A stretch of 64,000 bases of DNA from Paraburkholderia sp. CNPSo 3274 (lineage in GTDB: Bacteria > Pseudomonadota > Gammaproteobacteria > Burkholderiales > Burkholderiaceae), in assembly GCF_024206475.1 (NCBI RefSeq), contig NZ_JAMBPR010000001.1, forward strand, positions 222,580-286,579, written 5' to 3'. Below the pieces are notes generated by a model. It saw only the letters and a program-made list of their open reading frames with translations. It was not told where the DNA came from and ran no database searches. Shown here piece after piece: positions 1 through 7,293 of this stretch (position 1 is its first letter; each line of letters starts with the position of its first letter). Position numbers and translations under genes: made by a program.

Positions 1-1569
1 CCTTATGCCGTGGTCGACAACAACGGTTGGGACAACATCGGCGCGCCGTCCACTGGTCTGAAATGGACCACGTATCCGGAACGCTTGCAGGCCGCAGGTG
101 TGACGTGGAAGGTGTACGAAAACCAGCCCGAAAACTACAGCGACAATCCGCTCGTCGGGTTCGCGAGCTATCGCAAGGTTCTCGAGGCAATCGAAGGTTC
201 ACCCAACGTGCCGTGGACCCAGGCGCTCGACGCACGCGAGCCGCTGTACAAGGGCGTCGGCAATACGATGCCCGATGGCGGCTTCCTGCAGGCGCTCAAC
301 GACGACATTGCAGCGAACCAGTTGCCTCAGGTGAGCTGGATCATCGCGCCGCAGGCCTATTCCGAACACCCCGCCGTTTCGACGCCAGGCCAGGGTGCGT
401 ACTATCTCCAGAAGCTGCTCGAAGCGCTTACGCGCAACCCGGACATCTGGAGCAAGACCGTACTCTTCGTGAATTTCGACGAGAACGACTGCTTCTTCGA
501 TCACATGCCGCCGCCTTGCCCGCCCTCGCGCATCAAGGACGGCGAGTACGCAGGCAAATCCACGGCCAGTACGCGCCACGAATACTTCACCATGCCGAAT
601 CCTCCCGGCGACGGCAAGCCGGTCACGCCAGACGGCTTGCCGTTCGGGCCCGGGCCGCGCGTGCCGATGATCGTCGTCTCGCCGTGGAGCGCGGGCGGCT
701 ATGTGAACTCCGAAGTCTTCGATCACACGTCGGTGCTGCGCTTCATCGAAATGCGCTTCGGCGTGCGCGAACCGAATATCAGCCCGTGGCGGCGCGCGGT
801 TTTCGGCGACCTCACCTCGGCATTCAACTTCAGCACACCGAACGAAAATCCTGTACAGGCGTTTTCCGCACCCACGACGGCCGAGGCCGATGCGCTGAAC
901 AAGCAACAGAACGCACTCAATCCCGTGCCGGTGCCACAGCCCGACACGCAGACCATGCCGCAGCAGGCGCGCAAGGCGCGGCCCTCGCGCGCACTGCCGT
1001 ACCGCCTCAACGTGGATGCGAGCGTCGAGGGGCGTCATCACAAGGTTCAACTGGAGTTCGGTAACGAAGGGAAAGCAGGCGCCGTCTTTCACGTGTACGA
1101 CCCGCTTCACCTCGATAAGCCACCGCGTCGCTACACCGTCGAAGCAGGCAAGACACTGCGCGACACGTGGACGCCCACCGCCGCCGACGACGGCGCATAC
1201 CGCCTGTGGGTGCTTGGGCCGAATGGCTTTCATCGCGCATTCGAGGGCAACGTGCGCGCGGCGGCGCACGGACCCAATCCCGAAGTGCGCGTGCGCTACG
1301 ACGCCGCGAGCAACGCACTCGAGCTGAGCATCGCGAATCGCGCGAGCGCGGCTTCGAACGTGAGCGTGACGGCCAATGCGTACCGCAGCGACGGGCCCTG
1401 GACTTACGCGTTGCGCGCCGGCGAGCAGGTTCAGTCGAACTGGGCGCTCGCGGATTCGGGGGGCTGGTACGACTTCACGCTGAGCGCGGAGAACGGTGTG
1501 ATACGGCGCTTCGCGGGCCGTGTAGAAACCGGCAAGGACAGCGTGAGCGATCCGGCGATGGGTACGTGA
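1..1569 (+). CDS. Phospholipase C, phosphocholine-specific type (5' part outside the window)
   Basis: The frame is open from base 1, so the N-terminus (signal peptide and first part of the catalytic domain) lies upstream; about 520 codons remain of a family usually near 700 residues. What is seen is the second half of the phosphoesterase domain, with NFDENDCFFDH, a PMIVVSPWSAGGYVNSE segment and the FDHTSVLRFIE motif that supplies metal or active-site residues in this acid-phosphatase-like fold. After it come two beta-rich C-terminal repeats (each with an AGxxxxxxW pattern) typical of bacterial phospholipase C. The family hydrolyses phosphatidylcholine or sphingomyelin outside the cell after export, usually by Tat. 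Family assignment is firm; substrate is inferred. The internal GTG at base 10 is not a real start. Confidence 0.93.
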   Translation, partial: PYAVVDNNGWDNIGAPSTGLKWTTYPERLQAAGVTWKVYENQPENYSDNPLVGFASYRKVLEAIEGSPNVPWTQALDAREPLYKGVGNTMPDGGFLQALNDDIAANQLPQVSWIIAPQAYSEHPAVSTPGQGAYYLQKLLEALTRNPDIWSKTVLFVNFDENDCFFDHMPPPCPPSRIKDGEYAGKSTASTRHEYFTMPNPPGDGKPVTPDGLPFGPGPRVPMIVVSPWSAGGYVNSEVFDHTSVLRFIEMRFGVREPNISPWRRAVFGDLTSAFNFSTPNENPVQAFSAPTTAEADALNKQQNALNPVPVPQPDTQTMPQQARKARPSRALPYRLNVDASVEGRHHKVQLEFGNEGKAGAVFHVYDPLHLDKPPRRYTVEAGKTLRDTWTPTAADDGAYRLWVLGPNGFHRAFEGNVRAAAHGPNPEVRVRYDAASNALELSIANRASAASNVSVTANAYRSDGPWTYALRAGEQVQSNWALADSGGWYDFTLSAENGVIRRFAGRVETGKDSVSDPAMGT

Positions 1570-1705
1570 GGCGCCTGAGAAAACATCCAGAACGCCTGCG
1601 CAGTACACTGCCCGTTCCCTTCACGATGGCCGCGCGCGACGTTGCGTCCCACACGCTCAACTCGCGTTCAGCAGCGTGGCCAGCCTTTCCCCTCAAGGAG
1701 CTCGC

Positions 1706-2500
1706 ATGAAAATCGATCTGACTGGAAAACTCGCGCTCGTCACTGGCTCGGCTGCAGGCATCGGTCTTGCCGCGGCCAAAGGCCTCGCGCTCGCGGGTGC
1801 CGACGTGATCGTCAGCAGCCGTCACACCGAAAGCGTGCGCGAAGCCGAGGCTGCGCTGCGTACCGCTGCGCCCGGCGCGCGGGTGCAGGGCTTCGTCGGC
1901 GATCTTTCCAACGCTCAAGGATGCGACGCACTCGTGAAGGCGCATCCGCAGGTGGACATTCTCGTGAACAATCTCGGCGTGTTTCAGCTGCAGGACTTCT
2001 TCGAGATTCCCGATGCCGAGTGGCTGCGTTTCTTCGAAACGAATGTGATGTCGGGCGTACGTCTCTCGCGCGCCTATGTGAATGCAATGGTCGAGCGCGG
2101 CTGGGGGCGCATCGTGTTCATCTCGTCGGAATCGGGATTGAACATTCCCGCCGACATGATCCACTACGGCATGACGAAAACCGCGCAACTCGCGCTTGCA
2201 CGCGGCCTCGCCAAGCGCCTTGCGGGTACGGGCGTCACGGTCAATTCGGTACTGCCGGGCCCGACACTTTCAGAAGGCGTGACGCAGATGCTCAAGGACG
2301 AAGTGGCCGCTTCGGGAAAAACCGTCGAGGAAGTCGCCGCGCAGTTCGTGCAGACACATCGAGGCTCTTCCATCATCCGGCGCGCCGCAAGCGTGGAGGA
2401 AGTGGCGAACATGATCGTCTACGCGTGCTCGAAAGAGGCTTCCGCAACCACGGGCGCGGCCTTGCGCGTGGACGGCGGCGTGGTGGATACCATCGCGTGA
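1706..2500 (+). CDS. SDR family NAD(P)-dependent oxidoreductase
   Basis: 264 residues, normal for a classical short-chain dehydrogenase. The start ATG is preceded by AAGGAG at a suitable distance, so it is preferred over an upstream in-frame start at 1676. Visible motifs: cofactor loop TGSAAGIG near residue 12, NNLGV (the NNAG position) near residue 90, catalytic Ser in FISSESG, and YGMTK giving the catalytic Tyr and Lys near residues 153-157. The C-terminus ends in a typical VDGG motif. It is a cytosolic oxidoreductase; the substrate cannot be read from the sequence. It stands alone 136 bp after the phospholipase gene. Confidence 0.93.
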   Translation: MKIDLTGKLALVTGSAAGIGLAAAKGLALAGADVIVSSRHTESVREAEAALRTAAPGARVQGFVGDLSNAQGCDALVKAHPQVDILVNNLGVFQLQDFFEIPDAEWLRFFETNVMSGVRLSRAYVNAMVERGWGRIVFISSESGLNIPADMIHYGMTKTAQLALARGLAKRLAGTGVTVNSVLPGPTLSEGVTQMLKDEVAASGKTVEEVAAQFVQTHRGSSIIRRAASVEEVANMIVYACSKEASATTGAALRVDGGVVDTIA

Positions 2501-2527
2501 AAGGAACGCAGCCGTCGAATACAAAAA

Positions 2528-2551
2528 CGCAGCCCGCGCGGGCGGGCTGCG
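2528..2551 (-). terminator. Intrinsic terminator of the DUF1328 gene (possibly bidirectional)
   Basis: A perfect 10-bp stem (CGCAGCCCGC paired with GCGGGCTGCG) with a 4-nt loop. On the minus strand it is followed by a run of five T, the layout of a Rho-independent terminator for the minus-strand gene ending at 2581. It also lies just after the plus-strand SDR gene ending at 2500. Confidence 0.75.
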
Positions 2552-2580
2552 ATTCGACTGCAGCAAGCGTGGCTCGCTGA

Positions 2581-2745
2581 TTAGCCCCTTCTCACGACGC
2601 CAAGCAACAACGTGACGAGGAAAATCACGAGGAAGATGAAGAACAGGATCTTGGCGATCGATGCCGCACCCGCCGCGATGCCGCCAAAACCGAACACGGC
2701 CGCGATGATCGCGATGATGAAGAAAATGACAGCGTATTGAAGCAT
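2581..2745 (-). CDS. DUF1328 family small membrane protein (YtjA-like)
   Basis: A 54-residue protein. It starts at ATG 2745 with a strong AGGAGG Shine-Dalgarno site 5 nt upstream and stops at TAA 2581, followed directly by an intrinsic terminator. The sequence begins [20 protein letters not shown] and continues with [12 protein letters not shown] and a second hydrophobic helix ending GVVRRG. This two-helix pattern with the central Gly/Ala-rich linker is the signature of the DUF1328 family of tiny inner-membrane proteins, common in proteobacteria. Their function is unknown; they are often reported as stress-associated. The gene has its own promoter region between 2746 and 2990 and appears monocistronic. 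Confidence 0.9.
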   Translation of the reverse strand: MLQYAVIFFIIAIIAAVFGFGGIAAGAASIAKILFFIFLVIFLVTLLLGVVRRG

Positions 2746-2990
2746 GACGTCCTCCTGCATCCGGTGCGAACCGGCTCAAGGGTGGTCGCCGCGCCCCGGC
2801 GCCGCGTGCGGTCGCCTGATGCCCGGCATATGGTTGAGCAGGACGGATCTACGCGCCCGCCCCTGCAGGACCATTGCAGCAAGCGCGGTGCCTGAGGTCG
2901 GCTGCGCGCCCCCGGGTATCGTGTGACGCAATCACGTTGGACGGATGTTGGCAAACGCTCGCGCGCCGGAAAAGCGCGCGCCGTGATGCG

Positions 2991-3836
2991 TTACACCACT
3001 TGCGGATGCCAGCCGGCGCGCTGAAACGCCGTGGCGAAGAAAAGCACCTGGTAGCGGATCGAGTTCGACCAATAGGACCACGTATGGCCGCCGGGGCGTT
3101 CCGCGTAATCGTGAGGCACGCCAAGTTCGACGAGCTTTTCATGCAACGTGCGGTTCGACTGCACGAAGAAGTCGCTCACGCCGCAGTCGATGGTGAGCGC
3201 GATATGAGCGTGTTCGAAGGCTTGCGCGCTATCTACGATCGCATTGCTGTTCCAGAACGACGCGTGCCGCGCGGGATCGCCGAATACGTGATCGATGCCG
3301 GGCTCGTCTTCGCAGTTGCGCGGATCGACTGCGCCGCTAATGCTGCCGGCCGCGCCGAACGTCTCCTGCCGGTCCAGCGCGATGCGCAGCGCGCCGAAAC
3401 CGCCCATGCTCAAACCCGTGATCGCGCGCGCCTCGCGCATGGCGATCGTACGGAAATGCGTGTCGATATACGACACGACCTCGCTGCCAACATACGTTTC
3501 ATAACGACTGCTCCGATCAAACGGGCTGTCGATGTACCAGCTCTCGTGACCGCCGTCCGGCATCACGAGCACCACGTGATAGCGGTCGGCGAGCTTGCCG
3601 ATGTGGGTGTTCGAGGTCCAGTCGGCATAACTGCCGCCCGAACCGTGCAGCACATAGATCACCGGAAAGCGCGCGGCGGGCTTGCCGCGCGCGTAGTCGT
3701 CGGGCAAGACGACGGTCGCGTCGAACGAGCGCTGCATCGCGGCGCTGGGGATCGAAACGATACGCGTCTGGTAAGCCCAGACGGGAGCACTGAGAAGCAG
3801 AGCCAGAACAAACCAGCATGCGCGGACAATAGCCAT
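2991..3836 (-). CDS. Secreted alpha/beta-hydrolase esterase (esterase D / S-formylglutathione hydrolase fold)
   Basis: 281 residues. The chosen ATG begins MAIVRACWFVLALLLSAPVWA, a clear signal peptide cut after VWA; a longer frame to 3902 lacks this logic. The mature part shows the esterase fold: VIYVLHGSGGSYADW (oxyanion region), the nucleophile elbow GLSMGG with catalytic Ser, and GGHTWSYW with the catalytic His near the C-terminus. The family acts on carboxyl esters; secreted members resemble feruloyl or acetyl-xylan esterases and mycolyltransferases of the putative esterase family. The natural substrate is not evident. It is convergent with nothing and stands alone. Confidence 0.9.
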   Translation of the reverse strand: MAIVRACWFVLALLLSAPVWAYQTRIVSIPSAAMQRSFDATVVLPDDYARGKPAARFPVIYVLHGSGGSYADWTSNTHIGKLADRYHVVLVMPDGGHESWYIDSPFDRSSRYETYVGSEVVSYIDTHFRTIAMREARAITGLSMGGFGALRIALDRQETFGAAGSISGAVDPRNCEDEPGIDHVFGDPARHASFWNSNAIVDSAQAFEHAHIALTIDCGVSDFFVQSNRTLHEKLVELGVPHDYAERPGGHTWSYWSNSIRYQVLFFATAFQRAGWHPQVV

Positions 3837-3992
3837 GAGAAGTCGCTCTTGTGTTGACTGCCACGAAAGACAACTGCTTTCGAGGACTCTAACAAGGGCC
3901 ACTTACAGCCAAATTTCAACGTGCCATTCGAATGGCTGGCGAGCGTGTGAGAACCCACATGGTGGGAGATGAAACGCCGTGCCGGCTATCTG

Positions 3993-4319
3993 TCAATCGC
4001 CATTGCGCCGCCTGCGCCGCAGCCGTCCTTCCGGCTCGCCCTCGTGCAGCAAACCCTTTTGACGCGCCGTGAGCGGATCGGTCAAACACGGCTCCGCGTC
4101 GAGTTCCTGCTCGAAACGCTCCCACATGCCCGCTGGCGTATTCGCTGTGCCGACGCGCGTACCGATCGTGAGCCGGATCTGGTTCGCCCGGCTGATGGTG
4201 GAGCGCAGCCGGTGGATTTCCCATAGCAACCGCAATACGACGGGCAAGGGATTCCGATCGTAGATTTCAGCCAGATCCGCCGCCGTGAGCGGAGGGAGGT
4301 GACGATGATCCCGTCCCAT
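3993..4319 (-). CDS. Hypothetical protein behind a LexA-type box
   Basis: 108 residues from ATG 4319; an in-frame TTG at 4331 would add four residues. The protein is soluble and rich in charged residues, with a helical core (AEIYDRNPLPVVLRLLWEIH) and a basic tail ending RLRRRRRNGD. No known domain is recognised. Its promoter region holds a perfect palindromic CTGT-N8-ACAG box 17 bp upstream of the start, so SOS control by LexA is likely if the gene is real. It is divergent from the small ORF at 4360. Coding status rests on frame length and the promoter site only. Confidence 0.5.
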   Translation of the reverse strand: MGRDHRHLPPLTAADLAEIYDRNPLPVVLRLLWEIHRLRSTISRANQIRLTIGTRVGTANTPAGMWERFEQELDAEPCLTDPLTARQKGLLHEGEPEGRLRRRRRNGD

Positions 4320-4335
4320 TTTCCGCCCCAAAACA

Positions 4336-4351
4336 CTGTATATTTATACAG
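4336..4351. promoter_or_regulatory. Candidate LexA (SOS) operator
   Basis: CTGTATATTTATACAG matches the CTGT-N8-ACAG LexA consensus used by gamma- and betaproteobacteria, with an AT-only spacer as in the strongest known boxes. It lies in the 40-bp space between two divergent ORFs, 17 bp from one start and 8 bp from the other. The match is seen directly; LexA binding is inferred. Confidence 0.7.
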
Positions 4352-4359
4352 CCTATCAC

Positions 4360-4581
4360 ATGTCGGAGCATGGCGGGCCGATTGGCAATCGCGGGACCAT
4401 TGAGGAGGTATTTGAGCGGGCAAAGGCTTGGCTGGGATGGGATTGTTATCCAAGGACCCCAGAGACCCCCTACTTGATGGGAGAGGAATACGACTTCGAC
4501 GCCTATCTGCTACGTCACTCGTCTGTCTCGTTGTTCTATGCCGAGAAGATTGATCTTACCCACGTTCAGTGGACACCTTGA
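4360..4581 (+). CDS. Hypothetical small protein, probably cut short by an IS remnant
   Basis: 73 residues from ATG 4360, starting MSEHGGPIGNRGTIEEVFER. It has no recognisable domain and no good ribosome-binding site: the LexA-type box ends only 8 bp before the ATG. The last codons (QWTP, stop) fall in a stretch that reads like an insertion-sequence end (CAGTGGACACCTTGA), so the original C-terminus may be lost. The gene could be an SOS-regulated ORF or a relic. Base composition is lower in GC than neighbouring genes. Confidence 0.35.
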   Translation: MSEHGGPIGNRGTIEEVFERAKAWLGWDCYPRTPETPYLMGEEYDFDAYLLRHSSVSLFYAEKIDLTHVQWTP

Positions 4582-4686
4582 AAGGAGCGTACTAGCTCCG
4601 CGAGGTGTCTCATGGAACGCAAGGAATACAAACGGTATAGCCGGTCATTGAAGCTATGTGGCGTTCATCGCGTGGCCTACCAGTGA
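4572..4686 (+). mobile_element. Possible IS3-like insertion-sequence remnant
   Basis: A nested inverted repeat (GACACCT...AGGTGTC enclosing GGAGC...GCTCC, 4572-4609) is followed by a 24-codon ORF from ATG 4612 that reads MERKEYKRYSRSLKL before a TGA at 4684. That opening resembles the N-terminus of IS3-family OrfA transposases, and CAGTGGACACCT resembles their terminal repeats. No transposase beyond this scrap is present. The identification is from memory of such ends and is tentative. Confidence 0.35.
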
Positions 4687-4716
4687 TGTACTCACTTCAT
4701 TTTCGCGAGTCGCTGG

Positions 4717-5091
4717 CTAACGGCTGTTCCGCAAGGTCAACTGATTCGTCACCGACCTGACTCCGCGCACCGATCTTGCCGCGTTGCCGGCGAGCGCGAT
4801 CTGCCTGCGCTCAGGCACCCATCCCGTGAGCGTCACGACGCCGAGGCGCGCCCTGACCCGAATCCCTGAAGCATCCAGGCTCGGTGTCCGCCCGAGGGCG
4901 CTGCGGACGTCACGACTCACGGCACTATCCGGCCTGTTCTGAAGCCGCGACGTCGAGTACGCTACCCGATGCGCTGTCGCGCCAGCGCCCGTGTCCTCAC
5001 CCATGTGTGCGCCAGCCTGGATCGGGCCACAACTCATGGGGACCATCGCCAGGATCGCGCAGATTTTGACGCTCGCACCGCTCATATTCAT
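4717..5091 (-). CDS. BON-domain periplasmic protein
   Basis: 124 residues from ATG 5091, chosen because AAGGGAGC lies just upstream and the protein then starts with a plausible export signal (MNMSGASVKICAILAMVPMS). A much longer open frame to 5340 is unlikely to be translated. The C-terminal 65 residues form a BON domain: SRDVRSALGRTPSLDASGIRVRARLG, then VVTLTGWVPERRQIALAGNAAR and VRGVRSVTNQL, the alternating helix-strand pattern seen in OsmY. BON proteins bind phospholipid or envelope components and are usually induced by osmotic or envelope stress. A Cys follows the hydrophobic stretch, but the lipobox is poor, so periplasmic rather than lipidated is favoured. Confidence 0.8.
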   Translation of the reverse strand: MNMSGASVKICAILAMVPMSCGPIQAGAHMGEDTGAGATAHRVAYSTSRLQNRPDSAVSRDVRSALGRTPSLDASGIRVRARLGVVTLTGWVPERRQIALAGNAARSVRGVRSVTNQLTLRNSR

Positions 5092-5312
5092 GCTCCCTTT
5101 CAGCAAAAGACGATAGATCCACAAGTCCGGTCTTCGTTTAGGTTCGTCGTTATCGGTGAATGACTCAAGGGGGTATGTCTTCTGCATGGAGCGAGGCGCG
5201 CGAGGGGATCCGACGTCGCAGGCCGTGGGACTCAGTGCGGCCAGGAGCGGACGGTCGACGCGACGGGCTGGATCGTCGACAATGTGTGCGGGAACAAGAA
5301 TTCGAGGAAGCA

Positions 5313-5648
5313 ATGCGCTTGTGGGCCAAGGCCAACTCACGGGAGTGGCCGAACATAGAATCGGTTCTGATCCTTGGGCTGACCGACGGTGTCCTACTCA
5401 TCCGTTACTTCTCGTTTTCAACTCGCGATGTTGAAGGGGATCACTGGTATTCCACTTTGGACGAGGCCAAGCGAGATGCCGGGCAAGGGTACGGTGTCGA
5501 GCCGACTGCATGGCAGGCTATGCCCGACGAGGAAGATGAACTTTATCAACTGAGCGTGATGCCGATTGCCGGATACTCCTACGATACGGAGAATGCTGAA
5601 TGGGTCGCATCGAAATTCACCGATTATTCTCCGAAAACGGTGCTCTAA
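5313..5648 (+). CDS. Hypothetical protein
   Basis: 111 residues from ATG 5313, preceded by GAGGAAG at good spacing. The frame is open back to 5160, but that part is arginine-rich and looks non-coding. The protein is acidic and soluble, with a repeated strand-helix look (SVLILGLTDGVLLIRYFSF, then HWYSTLDEAKRDAGQGYGVE). No family could be assigned. Such small acidic proteins next to other orphan ORFs can be immunity proteins of polymorphic toxins, but no toxin is present here, so that remains a guess. Confidence 0.6.
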   Translation: MRLWAKANSREWPNIESVLILGLTDGVLLIRYFSFSTRDVEGDHWYSTLDEAKRDAGQGYGVEPTAWQAMPDEEDELYQLSVMPIAGYSYDTENAEWVASKFTDYSPKTVL

Positions 5649-5758
5649 GTTAGGCGACGATCGGCCACTTGCGGGCGGTCGACATTTGCCGGTAAGTTGT
5701 CGAAGTTTGGGCTTCAGGAAGGCGAAGCGCGCGTGATACACGTCAGGGAGAAAAGGAA

Positions 5759-6244
5759 ATGACTCATCCCGATAGGGAAATTGAACGTTCTCTGGCGGTT
5801 CTCGTTGGCCTCGAAATAAGCGGCGTTAGCCATGCTGCGGATATGCTCACATTGAGTTTCGGACCGCTGAGAACGGTCACTACTCGCAGAGGCACTACAA
5901 AACAAGTTGGCGCGTGGGCGCTACATGTCCAATGCAGGTGGACTATTGAGCGCGCAGATCACGTTCTCGCTACACACAGTGATTTTGGTGGTTCAGATGA
6001 CCAGATAAATCAGATGACTGAAGAGATCCGCGCGTTAGTGGTCGCGTCTGTTCCCGCAACGGTGGCCGATGTGCAGGCGGGTGAGTCTGGCGGTGTATCG
6101 CTTGTGTTGTCGAAAGGCTTGCAGATCGTCATCACGCCAGACAGCATTGCGGATGGGGAGGATTGGCGATTTTTCACTCCCAGCGGCGACGGTGAGCATC
6201 TCGTAATAGTTGGCGATACGGTCATTCGGGAATCGCTCTCGTGA
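5759..6244 (+). CDS. Hypothetical acidic protein with WALHVQCRW motif
   Basis: 161 residues from ATG 5759, which follows GGAGAAAAGGAAA. It contains LTLSFGPLR and WALHVQCRWTIER, a pattern that recurs in a widespread uncharacterised family with a conserved W-A-L-H-hydrophobic-Q-C-x-W core. There is no signal peptide or membrane helix. It lies 110 bp after another small acidic protein on the same strand and the two may be cotranscribed. Function is unknown; an immunity-type role is possible given the orphan context and remnant genes nearby, but nothing in the sequence proves it. Confidence 0.65.
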   Translation: MTHPDREIERSLAVLVGLEISGVSHAADMLTLSFGPLRTVTTRRGTTKQVGAWALHVQCRWTIERADHVLATHSDFGGSDDQINQMTEEIRALVVASVPATVADVQAGESGGVSLVLSKGLQIVITPDSIADGEDWRFFTPSGDGEHLVIVGDTVIRESLS

Positions 6245-6659
6245 CCGGTCGCGGCGTGGCGTTCCGCATACCTTGCCACGGAGACTCGCTTATGAAACTT
6301 TCTCATTGTCGTGGACACCAAACCGACGTTTGAATGACTGCTTTGTAGAACGCCGACCGACTGCTTCGGGTCGAAAGTGTGAGTTCGCTGATGCAGGAGG
6401 TTGCCATTCGGCAGCCATGCGTTAAATGGTAAGCGCGCCGGACGAGCGCCGTTTTGGCGAGTGCTTCGATCATCCGGTGGGTTGCCGCAAATCGCGGCTT
6501 CAATTGCATACAGTTCGCCGATCCGGCGCGACGCGACGATCAGAGGACTAGACGGACCTGAGCGCACTCGTCGAAGGCTCTACCACGAACACTCGACGAT
6601 TCCTGTACGGCGATCGAGGCAATATGTGATTCACCCTCGACATCGACAACCAGTAGATA
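6245..6659. other. Intergenic stretch with no intact gene
   Basis: No ORF here has a convincing start or composition. From 6552 the frame of the antitoxin-like remnant that follows can be read, interrupted by TGA at 6627 and TAG at 6654, so the end of this stretch is probably its decayed N-terminal coding region. Confidence 0.5.
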
Positions 6660-7004
6660 GCCGAGGCGTACCGCGACCTGCCCGACGACCGGGCTGTATT
6701 GGACGTGTGCGACTGGCTGACAGCGGAGCAGGTGGACAGGCTCGCCTGCCCGGATGCTAATACCCATCCTCTCCAGGCGGAGCGCTGGAAGCAGGAGGGG
6801 CAGCTCTTTTCTGTCCGGCATGGACAAGGCGAATACTTTCCGTCCTACGGGCTCGATCCTGACCGGCAGTACCGACCGTTAGCTACCCTTGCCAGGGTCC
6901 TGCGTGTGTTTGATGAGACGAAAGATGGCTGGCGGCTCGCATTCTGGTTCGCGTCGGTCAACAGTTGGCTCGACGGAAGACGCCCGATTCATTTTGCGGT
7001 CTGA
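6660..7004 (+). pseudogene. Remnant of an Xre/MbcA/ParS-like antitoxin-domain protein
   Basis: The frame reads DRAVLDVCDWLTAEQVDRL, then QAERWKQEGQLFSVRHG, EYFPSYGLD, YRPLATLARVLRVF and AFWFASVNSWLDGRRPI before a stop at 7002. This order (W-x-x-E/Q-G-x-hydrophobic-F, Y-F-P-x-Y-x-L-D, then W-F-x-S-x-N-x-W/F-L-x-G-x-R-P) is typical of a common proteobacterial family with an antitoxin-type C-terminal domain, whose members continue past R-P with a D-L-L helix of some 30 residues. Here that helix is missing, no ATG start exists, and TGA (6627) and TAG (6654) interrupt the upstream frame. No partner toxin gene is visible. Family name is from recall. Confidence 0.55.
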
Positions 7005-7293
7005 CATGTTTCCAGACCGGATGACACCGGTGCCGCAAGTTCATGCATTGATGTCGCTCCCGGTAAACGCCGCACCCACCTTACCGCGTCCGTCAAGCAG
7101 AGGAACAGCGTGAATGCGTAAACAGGGTCATCCACGAAACGGCGTTGACCTCCTTATGAGTGCATTTGTCGACCCGTTGATGCCCTGCAAAGTCCACGCT
7201 GGCTTCCACCAGCGCATCGGCTCGCAATTCGAATTAAACTTTCGTATCACGAGCGCCAACCCACGACTTGACGGCAACCTGTGAGCCGAGGAT

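Noticed and set aside
199..1608. Long minus-strand frame of 469 codons over the phospholipase C gene
   Set aside because: It is antisense to a clear phospholipase C, rich in Arg and His, and has no domain or ribosome site; it is a high-GC shadow frame.
2874..3857. 327-codon plus-strand frame over the esterase gene
   Set aside because: The opposite strand encodes a signal peptide and GLSMGG esterase motifs; the plus frame has shadow-type composition.
4082..4453. 123-codon minus frame overlapping both small ORFs at the LexA box
   Set aside because: It runs through the LexA-type palindrome and the start of the divergent ORF, and its composition is not protein-like.
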